Source of the DNA: Victivallaceae bacterium
GTDB lineage: Bacteria; Verrucomicrobiota; Lentisphaeria; Victivallales; Victivallaceae
NCBI GenBank assembly: GCA_028698975.1
Contig: JAQVVK010000003.1
Location: forward strand, 1 to 27,139
Direction of reading: 5' to 3'
Length of the DNA: 27,139 nucleotides
Positions within the stretch are counted from its first letter, which is position 1; every line of letters begins with the position of its first letter. A model generated the notes under the pieces. The model saw only the letters and a list, made by a program, of their open reading frames with translations. It did not search any database and was not told where the DNA came from. A program made the translations under genes and the position numbers. Positions 15,237 to 22,923 of the stretch are shown here, piece after piece.

Positions 15237-16051
15237 TGTCACCCATGCCAAGACATCTTGCGCTGGAGGTGACGCGTCATTGCAACTATCATTGTCCATG
15301 GTGTTATTGCGTGTGGCATGAGTTCCCGGAGCTGGCGACGCGCGATCTTCCCCGGCGCGAATGGTTGAAAATCATCGACCGCGCGGTTGACTCCGGGACG
15401 GACGACCTTTTGTTTACCGGCGGCGAGGCGTTGCTGCGGCGCGACATTTTCGACTTGATCGGTTATGCGAGGCGGCGACTTCCCGATGGAGAACTTTCGC
15501 TTTTTACCAACGGTTCACGCCTGACCGACGCGATGTTGAAGCGTTTTAGAAACCTGAGAGTACACTTGGCCACGAGTCTGCCGGGGCTGAAAACCTACGG
15601 GGTCATGACCGGTACGCGCCGGACGTGCTTCCCTACATTGGCACTCCTTGCCCGGGCAAAGGAGTTGCGCTGGCCGATGCAGGTCAGTTTGACTGCAACC
15701 AAAGTCAACGCGTCCGAGTTCGTCGACATGTTTTGCGCTGCCGCGTTTTCCGGTGCCGTGGCGGTTCAGATGGGCGCGGTCATGCTGGAGGGGAGGGCGC
15801 GAAACCGTACCGATCTGGCTTTGTCGCGTCCGGAATGGGAAGAACTCAAATCCGCGATCCGGGCTTTGCCCGACAGCCGGATCGGTTATAATTTCTGCGA
15901 CGAAATGATCTGCGCCTGCCGCGACGACCAGCCCACCGAATATCTTAAAAACTATGGCTTGCCCGATGCTCCGCGCTGCCCGGCCGGTCGCGATTTCGGC
16001 GTGATCGGGCCGGAAGGCGGATTCCGCGATTGCCTCCATGCGGTGAAGTAG
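15236..16051 (+). CDS. Radical SAM protein with shortened C-terminal cysteine domain
   Basis: The 271-residue protein has the radical SAM cluster motif C16-x3-C20-x2-C23 (CNYHCPWC), a GGEA-type SAM-contact motif (LFTGGEALLRRDI, around 60) and LFTNGSRL. The C-terminal region has five further cysteines (C221, C226, C228, C248, C266). CPAGRDFGVIGPEGGFRDC matches the first half of a SPASM-type domain, but the protein ends five residues later, so it may hold one partial auxiliary cluster (Twitch-like) rather than two. The ATG at 15236 shares its A with the LysM stop (TAATG), indicating coupled translation; an in-frame ATG at 15245 is a possible alternative start. The substrate is unknown: peptide maturase, anaerobic activator and cofactor-type chemistry are all possible. 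Confidence 0.88.
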   Translation: MSPMPRHLALEVTRHCNYHCPWCYCVWHEFPELATRDLPRREWLKIIDRAVDSGTDDLLFTGGEALLRRDIFDLIGYARRRLPDGELSLFTNGSRLTDAMLKRFRNLRVHLATSLPGLKTYGVMTGTRRTCFPTLALLARAKELRWPMQVSLTATKVNASEFVDMFCAAAFSGAVAVQMGAVMLEGRARNRTDLALSRPEWEELKSAIRALPDSRIGYNFCDEMICACRDDQPTEYLKNYGLPDAPRCPAGRDFGVIGPEGGFRDCLHAVK

Positions 16052-16111
16052 TGAATTTGCGCCCGGTCAAGCTGAAATATTATGTGTTTTATGCACTCCG
16101 AAGCATGAAAT

Positions 16112-16181
16112 CAATTGAAAATTGACACATTATCAATTATAGTATAACAAAGTAATGGTTATCAATCACCGGATTATCAAT
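16112..16181 (+). promoter_or_regulatory. Promoter and repeated TTATCAAT motifs before the histidine kinase
   Basis: A consensus -35 TTGACA (16122-16127) and TATAAC (16143-16148) are present but only 15 bases apart, suggesting a weak or activated promoter. The octamer TTATCAAT occurs three times in the same orientation (16130-16137, 16159-16166, 16174-16181). An inverted repeat CAATT-GAA-AATTG (16112-16124) touches the -35. The layout looks like a regulator-binding array. The kinase ATG lacks a clear ribosome site. Confidence 0.4.
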
Positions 16182-16194
16182 AGCGACGTATTCT

Positions 16195-18810
16195 ATGACC
16201 GACGCGGAGAAAATTGAAGTTTTAACTCAGACGGTAGCCAATTATCAAATGGTTAACCGGGTGCTGGAAATGATTTCGGTCGAGACCGATTTTGACAAGT
16301 CGGTAAACGTTTTGCTCTCGATGACCGGTCGGGAACTTCACTCCGATCGATGCTATGTCTGCATGTTTCACGACAATTGCTCGTACAGCGTCAACACGCA
16401 CGAATGGGTTTCCCGACCTGAACTTGCCGAAATACAAAACCTTCAGCATGTGCCGATGCCGGATGACAACTGGATGAGGCTGCTTGCTCGCCGCGAGCCG
16501 GTGGTCATTGTCGACACCTCAATTCCGCCGGATAATTTTCACAAGACGATTGCGATCCTGGCTCCGCAGAATATCAAATCGATATTTGTCGTCGGTTTGT
16601 GGGCGGGCGGAAAACTCTCCGGCATTCTGGGGGTGGATTACGTCGATCACAGTCAGGCTTTTTCAGAAAACATACTGCAAACACTTACCAATGCGGCCAG
16701 ACTTTACGATATTGTGTGCGAACGCTATCGCAATCATCAGGAAATCGAGCGCAAAAACACCGAGCTGCGCAACCGTGAAGCGTTGTTTGACTTAATTATC
16801 AACGCTCTGTCTGCGAATATTTTTGTAAAAGACGCCGATGATCATTTCCGCTATGTGATGGCAAATCGGAAATTCGCTGATTTTGTGGGCAAGTCGGCTA
16901 ATGAGGTGGTTGGGAAAACCGACCGCGACCTCTTTGCCAGTCAGGATGACTGCGAGTGGTTTGAAAGCCGCGACGCCGAGATCATGAAAAGCGGCCAAAG
17001 CCGTAATTTCCCGGAAACCGTGTATGGTGCAGACCAAAAAAAATATCAGTTTCAAACCATCAAGACCCCGTGCGTCGGACCAACCGGAGAAAAGCTGCTG
17101 CTGGGGATTTCCGTAGACACCACCCCAAACGTGGATTTGAGCAAAAGCCGCGAGATAATCCGTCAATGCTTGGAAACATTGGTGCTCAATCCCAATCTGG
17201 AAGATGGTGTCAGCCGCTCCATTGAACAGGTGCGGGAATATGTAAAAGCCGACCGCATTTATATTTTTCAGTTTGACTTCGCGCAAAATACCGGCAGCAT
17301 TTACAAAGAGTTTTGCAATCAGGGGCGGCCCCGGCTGTTGTCCGGGCTGCAATGGGTGCCGCTGTCCTCTGCGTTCGACTGGAAAAATACTTTCCGCGAA
17401 AATTGCTTCATGAACGTCCCGGATGCACAGGAGGAGACATCTCTTAAACGGTTCGGCTCCTATTACGGAAAGATCGTATTGGAGTTGGATTGTCGATCGC
17501 TGTACTGTCATCGGTTGCTTATCGACGGAAAACTGTGGGGGTATCTCGGCATTGTTTATGAGAATAGCCCGCGCATACTTAATTCCAACGAACTGGATTT
17601 TGTGCAATCAGCCGCCCGCTTCGTCGAAATCATGATCCGTCACGAACACATGCAGTCCGAACTTTTGCAGGCTTTGAAGGAAGCCAAGTCGGCGGAAAAA
17701 GCCAAAAGCTATTTCCTCGCCACCATGAGCCATGAAATCCGCACTCCGCTGAATGCGGTTATCGGATTTTCCGAGATTCTCAAAGACGGCACGCTGCCGC
17801 CGGAAACCCAAAAAAGCTATCTCAACGATATTTCGGTGGCGGGCAATGCGCTGCTTGCGCTTATCAATGACGTGCTCGATCTCTCGAAACTGGAGGCCGG
17901 GCAGATGGTTTTTTCTCCGGGAGAAACCGATTTCCCAGCACTGGTGAGCGAGGTTTTAACCGTGTTTCAACAGTGGCTGCGCGACAAGAAATTGAAAACC
18001 GAAATCCATATAGATCCGATGCCCACACTGCTGCTTGACAAAGGCCGCATGCGGCAGATACTTTTCAATCTGATGGGTAATGCGGTCAAATTCACCGATC
18101 GCGGCCACATCGATTTTACCTGCTCGTTTACGCCGTCGGGAGATTCCAGCGGTACGCTGCGTTTTTCGCTTGCCGATACCGGTTGCGGCATTTCGGAAGA
18201 GGATCAGAAGCGGTTGTTTCAACCCTTTGTCCAATCCAATGCGGTGCGCGGTACTCAGGCCGAGAGAAACGGCACCGGCCTCGGGTTGGCGATTATCAGA
18301 CGCATGCTTGAGAGGATCAATGGCGAGATCACTCTGGAAAGCAAGCTCGGACAAGGTTCGGTTTTTACTGTGGAAATGCGCAAGGTCGAGTATGTTGTAA
18401 AACGCCACGTCAATGTCTCCGGGGAGGCCGCTCCGCTGGAAACACCGCATCACATCTCCGGTAAAGTGCTGGTTGTTGACGATGTTGTGATGAATCTGAA
18501 GGTCACTCAGGCTATGCTTAAGAAGATCGGCGTGGAATCCGAAATCGCAAACGGTGCGGAAGCCGCGCTGGCGTGCCTTGAGAAAACGGATATTAAGCTT
18601 GTGCTATGCGATTTGTGGATGCCGGTGATGAATGGCGACGAGCTGGCGCGAAAGATCCGTAAACTCTATTCCGACCGCAAGATAAAAATCGCCGCCTTGA
18701 CCGCCGACACGGAAACCGGCAGCGCGTTTGATATGTCGGAATTTGACGCGGTTTTGCACAAACCGGTCAATATGGGCAGACTGCGCGAATTGTTAGCCAA
18801 TTTGGGGTGA
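16195..18810 (+). CDS. Cytoplasmic hybrid sensor histidine kinase (GAF-PAS-GAF-HisKA-HATPase-REC)
   Basis: The 871-residue protein has no membrane segment or signal peptide. In order it has: GAF-like domain (about 20-175); PAS (about 195-310, ANIFVKDADDHFRYVMANRKF); second GAF (about 320-480); HisKA with phospho-acceptor H513 in MSHEIRTPLN; HATPase with N box NLMGNAVKF (625-633), DTGCGIS and GTGLGLA (693-699); and a receiver domain (about 756-871) with D762/D763, phospho-acceptor D806 (LCDLWMP) and K856. The built-in receiver implies an internal phosphorelay to an HPt protein or a distant partner; no response regulator is adjacent. The sensed signal must be cytoplasmic or diffusible. The ATG has a poor ribosome site. 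Convergent with the following gene, 16 bases apart. Confidence 0.94.
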   Translation: MTDAEKIEVLTQTVANYQMVNRVLEMISVETDFDKSVNVLLSMTGRELHSDRCYVCMFHDNCSYSVNTHEWVSRPELAEIQNLQHVPMPDDNWMRLLARREPVVIVDTSIPPDNFHKTIAILAPQNIKSIFVVGLWAGGKLSGILGVDYVDHSQAFSENILQTLTNAARLYDIVCERYRNHQEIERKNTELRNREALFDLIINALSANIFVKDADDHFRYVMANRKFADFVGKSANEVVGKTDRDLFASQDDCEWFESRDAEIMKSGQSRNFPETVYGADQKKYQFQTIKTPCVGPTGEKLLLGISVDTTPNVDLSKSREIIRQCLETLVLNPNLEDGVSRSIEQVREYVKADRIYIFQFDFAQNTGSIYKEFCNQGRPRLLSGLQWVPLSSAFDWKNTFRENCFMNVPDAQEETSLKRFGSYYGKIVLELDCRSLYCHRLLIDGKLWGYLGIVYENSPRILNSNELDFVQSAARFVEIMIRHEHMQSELLQALKEAKSAEKAKSYFLATMSHEIRTPLNAVIGFSEILKDGTLPPETQKSYLNDISVAGNALLALINDVLDLSKLEAGQMVFSPGETDFPALVSEVLTVFQQWLRDKKLKTEIHIDPMPTLLLDKGRMRQILFNLMGNAVKFTDRGHIDFTCSFTPSGDSSGTLRFSLADTGCGISEEDQKRLFQPFVQSNAVRGTQAERNGTGLGLAIIRRMLERINGEITLESKLGQGSVFTVEMRKVEYVVKRHVNVSGEAAPLETPHHISGKVLVVDDVVMNLKVTQAMLKKIGVESEIANGAEAALACLEKTDIKLVLCDLWMPVMNGDELARKIRKLYSDRKIKIAALTADTETGSAFDMSEFDAVLHKPVNMGRLRELLANLG

Positions 18811-18826
18811 CATCAGGCCGGAAATC

Positions 18827-20323
18827 TTAAGGCTGGCAGCGTTTGATCTTGTCGTCATTGTTGCTCTGCAGCGTTTGCAGGAGAGTCAACACCTGCTCAA
18901 CATATTCGGTGCCGCCGCGCGGAGAGACCGTATTAAGAAACCCCGCGCTGTATCCTTGCCCGGCATCCGCCCGCTCCGTGGAAATGTACCCGCACGAAGC
19001 ATTGGCCATTTGAATCAGAAAGGTCTGTACAAATGGACTGCGCGCCTGAATACGATACTGATAATCCTGATACAATTCAAAAGGCAGCGAAACCAATGCG
19101 ACGTCGCCGATGGAGGCTGCGTGGATATTTACGGAGGTCTTGCCGCTTTTTCGGGAGAGGACTTCTTTGGCAAGGTTTAGATAGCTGCGACGCGCCGAAT
19201 TTGCGCGAAGAATCTCGGCCGGCGTCTTTTTCCCCGCCTTCAAATACGGCTGCTTTTGCAGTTGCTCGTTGCGCCATTGCACGAATTGGCGCTCCTCCGC
19301 CGACAGCGTGCGGGTGGATAGCGCAATATCACACGCCATGCACTTGACCACCGGGTCATGCTCGATCGCCGTTTGCGCCCAGCCGAGAACCTCGTCAAAA
19401 GCCGTCGAAACGCGTTCGGCAATATCCAGGCGGGCAAACCATTCCGGGGTCTTGGGCTTCATATCGGGGTATTTCAGGCGGAAACGGCGGTTTTCCGCCG
19501 CATTTGCGTAAAGTCTGCGCGGCGACACATCGCCACCGGCCCCGCTTTGGAGAAGAATATTTATATTAGGGTGCTGTTTCAAAATCGATTGCCGTATCTC
19601 GTTGGCAAAACTTGCGGTGGTCAGCTCGATACATTCGTCAAGCTGGAACGGGCAGGGGATGTTGATGATCGCCCCGGTCAAATGGTCGGCCGCGTCAAAA
19701 GTGTAGAGAAGTTGGATGGTGGGGTCGCCCGCGCCGTTTTCGAAATGCGAAAAATCGGCATCGCCGGTTTGCCCATACATCTGACACGACCCGTTGCGGC
19801 CGATGCCGACAGTGCCGTTATGCGATGTGGAGTAACATACCCGGCGGCTGTGCCCCACCACGGCATAACCGTAGCCGTAAGCGATCCCGCCCGGTTCCCG
19901 GGTCTGCCACGCCCGGCAAATCGCGGCGGCAAGTTTCTCGACTAATTCGGCCCGATACTCGTTGGGGTCGGGTATTTCTATTTGAGGGTGCGGAAACTGC
20001 GACGGTTCGGACAATCCGGGGTGATCGTCGCGGCAATAACTCGGCGCGCCGTGGGTATGTGTCGCGTTGACGATCAGCCGGTCAACCGGTACGGACTTGT
20101 CGATCTTGCGGACCCGTTCGCAAATCTCATCGGTCAAATAATCGCAAATCTCCTCGGTGTCAACGCTCAGCATGATCACCGCTTCGCGGCCGTCGTCAAA
20201 CGCGGCGGCATGCGCGGTTACCGGGTCGAGAATCCCCTGATTGATCCGCATGTAAAACTGACCGAGCAGGTGTACCGGCCCGGCGGTCGAAATATCCGCC
20301 TCGGCATGACCTATTTTAAGCAT
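18827..20323 (-). CDS. Neutral/alkaline ceramidase-like protein
   Basis: The 498-residue protein resembles the N-terminal domain family of neutral/alkaline non-lysosomal ceramidases: early GHAEADIS and VDTEEI segments, then IVNATHTHGAP with H89 and H91, where the family's first metal-binding histidine lies. There is no signal peptide, unlike the secreted ceramidases, so a cytoplasmic role is likely. The second metal-binding segment appears changed: NIPCPFQLDE (around 217-226) stands where ceramidases have an HG/HP motif, so ceramidase activity should not be assumed. The start has GGTGG just upstream. It lies 30 bases after the symporter gene, in one operon, suggesting that it processes the imported compound. 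Confidence 0.75.
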   Translation of the reverse strand: MLKIGHAEADISTAGPVHLLGQFYMRINQGILDPVTAHAAAFDDGREAVIMLSVDTEEICDYLTDEICERVRKIDKSVPVDRLIVNATHTHGAPSYCRDDHPGLSEPSQFPHPQIEIPDPNEYRAELVEKLAAAICRAWQTREPGGIAYGYGYAVVGHSRRVCYSTSHNGTVGIGRNGSCQMYGQTGDADFSHFENGAGDPTIQLLYTFDAADHLTGAIINIPCPFQLDECIELTTASFANEIRQSILKQHPNINILLQSGAGGDVSPRRLYANAAENRRFRLKYPDMKPKTPEWFARLDIAERVSTAFDEVLGWAQTAIEHDPVVKCMACDIALSTRTLSAEERQFVQWRNEQLQKQPYLKAGKKTPAEILRANSARRSYLNLAKEVLSRKSGKTSVNIHAASIGDVALVSLPFELYQDYQYRIQARSPFVQTFLIQMANASCGYISTERADAGQGYSAGFLNTVSPRGGTEYVEQVLTLLQTLQSNNDDKIKRCQP

Positions 20324-20353
20324 ATTGCCACCGTTTTTGACAATGATTTGCCG

Positions 20354-22624
20354 TCATTCTGTTTTTTCGTTTACCTGACCGTTGTCGTCGGGGTCGTCCT
20401 GACGGCTGGCCAGATCGACGAAAAGGCGCCGGGTGTCGACCAGACCGCCCCACATAAACCATACGGTGGAAACCACACCGACGATACCGGGGATGATCAG
20501 CGAGGTCCAGTAAAAGTAGCTGTTCCACCAATTTACCGGCCATGGCCAAAAGACATTCCAGACGGCCACGCCGAGAAAGGCGATGCCAAAAGAGTAAACC
20601 AGTGAATAGCCGAAAACCGACCAGGCGATTATTCTGTCGCCGAGCGTGTATTCCGGTGTAATGGTCACCAGTTTGTTGAATATGGTCTTTAGCGTCCACG
20701 GTTCGGGTTTGGTTTCGTGACCGTCGCTGTATTTACCGCGATGCAGCAATTTGTCGAGATCGTACGGCTTATAGGTCAGATACGATCCGGCGATGTATGA
20801 TACGATGCTGAATATCATGGAGATAAAGAAAATCTCATACGAATTTATGGGGAATTTCAACGGGTTCATCTCCCAGTGAACCCAAGGCTCGAAAGGCTGG
20901 CAGGCCACGGCAAGGATTTTGTTCAGCGGTTCGACCAGGGACATACTGTCCAGCCACGGGTAAATGGAATACGCCCAGTTGCGTTGAAAAATCAGACCGA
21001 GCAGCGAAGTCCCGGAGCCGAAGATTATGGCGCACCACGCGCCGGTAAGATTGCCGAAACGGGTGTACAGCCCGAAGATCATGATCGGCCCGGCTCCGCC
21101 GAGCCATAGCGCGCACATGATGGTCGTAAACATGTTGATGTAATCAAGTTGCGAAAAAAGCAACGCCACCATAAAGAAAAACAGTGTTACGCCAAGCGAG
21201 GTCAAGCGCAGCAGCAGCAGATGTTCTTTGGTGGATAGATGCCGCTTGTAAAACGGCAGAATTACGTCCTGAAAGATACACCCGGCCGCATTGAAGATCC
21301 GGCTGTCGTCGGTTGACAAAAGCAACATTATCATCAGCAGGCAAAACAAGCCGAACAATCCGGTCGGAAACAATCTGCTCAAGACCGCTGGCATCATCAT
21401 TTGCTGATACAGCGTTTTGTATTGCTGGAGTTCGTAACGACCCTGCGGCGAGTCGTCAAGCTCTTTTTGCATGGTGTCGAAATATATGGTGTCAAGATTT
21501 TTCGTTTGGGACAGCGGGGCGTCAACTCCGGTCTTGTGGTCGAGTTCGGGGATCGTATCGATTTTGGCGAAGAGGCGAGCCCTTCTGGCTTCATCGTCAA
21601 CCACTTCGTCGATGACCTGTTTAGACAACTGCTTGCGAACATCGTTGTTGGTAAAGTCAAATTTGTTGTCGCCTCCCTTGTGTGAGAAATTTCCGCTGTT
21701 CATAAAGACCACAGCGATGATCGAAACCAAAAGAATCATCACATAGGCGAAGCCGTTGCGCCACGCGCCGAGTATGCCCGCCATTTTTTGTTCGTGCGGC
21801 GTGCGCCCCGCGTTGGAGGTGTCGTTGCCGTAAAAACTGGCGCGGTTCATTATGTAGCTTGTGATGGTGACCAGCAGGGCGAAAAGATTGAAATCGCGCA
21901 ATTCGGAGATGTCATACGGGTTGATGAAGCTCTGATTGGGCACCCGATCCCAGAGTATTGGCGAAATATCCACATCCCATGAAAAATTAAGCAGTATGAA
22001 TCCGACAATTATCACAAATATCGGGTAGGTCAGCAACCCTTGAAAACAGTCCGTTATCAGCAGCGAAATGCGGCCGGCCGGCCAGATTATGACCATAGCC
22101 AGAGCCAGACACAGCGAAACGATTATAACGTAACACGGCAGATTGACTCCGCATATCATGATTCGATGGGGCAGGCCGAGGTAGTAGATAAAAAAATTCG
22201 CGGCGATGGCCGGTCCGATGGCGTTGGTCACCATTTCGGCAAGGGAGCTTATAAACGCGGTGACAATTCGGAAAAACTTGCTTCCGTAACGTTCCTCAAT
22301 GAACTGCCCTTTGGATAGACAGCGGGTCTCCCGCCACCGGTAGGTGCAGTAGCCGGTGAGAGCCAGCACAATGCCGATCGGGGCCAGGATATTGTTCCAG
22401 AAATTTATGCCGAATCCGGTCTGATATTTCTGTTCTGCGCCGGCGACCAGCGTTATTACGGAAAGTCCGGCGGTGAGGTCGCCCACCGAAATGACGTAAC
22501 GACCGGCAACCCGCCCGGCGGCGAGAAAATCAGCGATGCCGTGCGCAAAGCGTTTGGTGTATATTGCTATGCCGATGATAAAAGCCAGAGGTATGATAAC
22601 TATAAGCCAGTCAATCCAATGCAT
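20354..22624 (-). CDS. Sodium:solute symporter family protein
   Basis: This 756-residue integral membrane protein belongs to the SSS family (LeuT-fold, Na+-coupled uptake). The N-terminal half starts DWLIVIIPLAFIIGIAIY and has the family's FLAAGR segment (33-38), GDLTAGLS (48-55) and several clear membrane helices. A hydrophilic insertion of about 110 residues (311-418), rich in Asp, Lys and Gln, interrupts the core before LFGLFCLLMIMLLLSTDD. Two or three extra helices lie near the C-terminus (about 645-735), followed by an acidic tail. The substrate is unknown; sugars, sugar acids and amines are all transported by this family. AAGG lies before the ATG. The ceramidase-like gene follows. Confidence 0.93.
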   Translation of the reverse strand: MHWIDWLIVIIPLAFIIGIAIYTKRFAHGIADFLAAGRVAGRYVISVGDLTAGLSVITLVAGAEQKYQTGFGINFWNNILAPIGIVLALTGYCTYRWRETRCLSKGQFIEERYGSKFFRIVTAFISSLAEMVTNAIGPAIAANFFIYYLGLPHRIMICGVNLPCYVIIVSLCLALAMVIIWPAGRISLLITDCFQGLLTYPIFVIIVGFILLNFSWDVDISPILWDRVPNQSFINPYDISELRDFNLFALLVTITSYIMNRASFYGNDTSNAGRTPHEQKMAGILGAWRNGFAYVMILLVSIIAVVFMNSGNFSHKGGDNKFDFTNNDVRKQLSKQVIDEVVDDEARRARLFAKIDTIPELDHKTGVDAPLSQTKNLDTIYFDTMQKELDDSPQGRYELQQYKTLYQQMMMPAVLSRLFPTGLFGLFCLLMIMLLLSTDDSRIFNAAGCIFQDVILPFYKRHLSTKEHLLLLRLTSLGVTLFFFMVALLFSQLDYINMFTTIMCALWLGGAGPIMIFGLYTRFGNLTGAWCAIIFGSGTSLLGLIFQRNWAYSIYPWLDSMSLVEPLNKILAVACQPFEPWVHWEMNPLKFPINSYEIFFISMIFSIVSYIAGSYLTYKPYDLDKLLHRGKYSDGHETKPEPWTLKTIFNKLVTITPEYTLGDRIIAWSVFGYSLVYSFGIAFLGVAVWNVFWPWPVNWWNSYFYWTSLIIPGIVGVVSTVWFMWGGLVDTRRLFVDLASRQDDPDDNGQVNEKTE

Positions 22625-22766
22625 TGCTTTGCCTTTTGTGGTTAATCGGGTATGCGAAAGTCGGTTCTTCTTTATACAGGCGAGGCAATAAGCCGGTCGC
22701 GCATGCTTTGTGCGCAGGGCTTAAATCAACGCAGTACACATAAAAAACGACGGAACCCAGTTTGTT

Positions 22767-22815
22767 ATTCTATATAAACGGCCGAAAAACATACAGTTTG
22801 CACTGTATCCGCCAA
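22767..22815 (-). promoter_or_regulatory. Palindrome and promoter-like sequence upstream of the symporter operon
   Basis: A perfect inverted repeat ATACAGT-TTGC-ACTGTAT lies at 22791-22808, and a -10-like TATATAGAAT (complement of 22767-22776) lies about 15 bases downstream on the minus strand with no good -35. A degenerate sigma-54-like spacing, TTGGC with TGCA (22815-22799), overlaps the palindrome. Together these suggest a regulator-dependent promoter. The rest of 22625-22868 shows nothing else I can name. Confidence 0.35.
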
Positions 22816-22868
22816 TTTTCTGCGCCTGAACACTATTGGATGGTCGAGGCGGCGGGGCGGACTTCTGT

Positions 22869-22907
22869 AAAAACGGGGTGCGGCCGATCGCTCGACTGCA
22901 CCCCGTT
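22869..22907 (-). terminator. Intrinsic terminator of the giant repeat gene
   Basis: AACGGGGTGC and GCACCCCGTT form a ten-pair stem (22872-22881 with 22898-22907), followed on the minus strand by a T run (complement of 22869-22873). It lies 16 bases past the stop at 22924. Confidence 0.92.
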
Positions 22908-22923
22908 GGCTGAGGGGGCTTGA

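Noticed and set aside
16087..16110. Terminator hairpin after the radical SAM gene (TTTTATGC/GCATGAAA)
   Set aside because: AT-rich stem with a G-U pair and no following T run; not convincing as an intrinsic terminator.
22799..22815. A second sigma-54 promoter before the symporter operon
   Set aside because: GG/GC spacing is right but the -24 box is TGGCGG and the -12 box GTGCA, so several consensus bases are missing. Kept only as a weak note.
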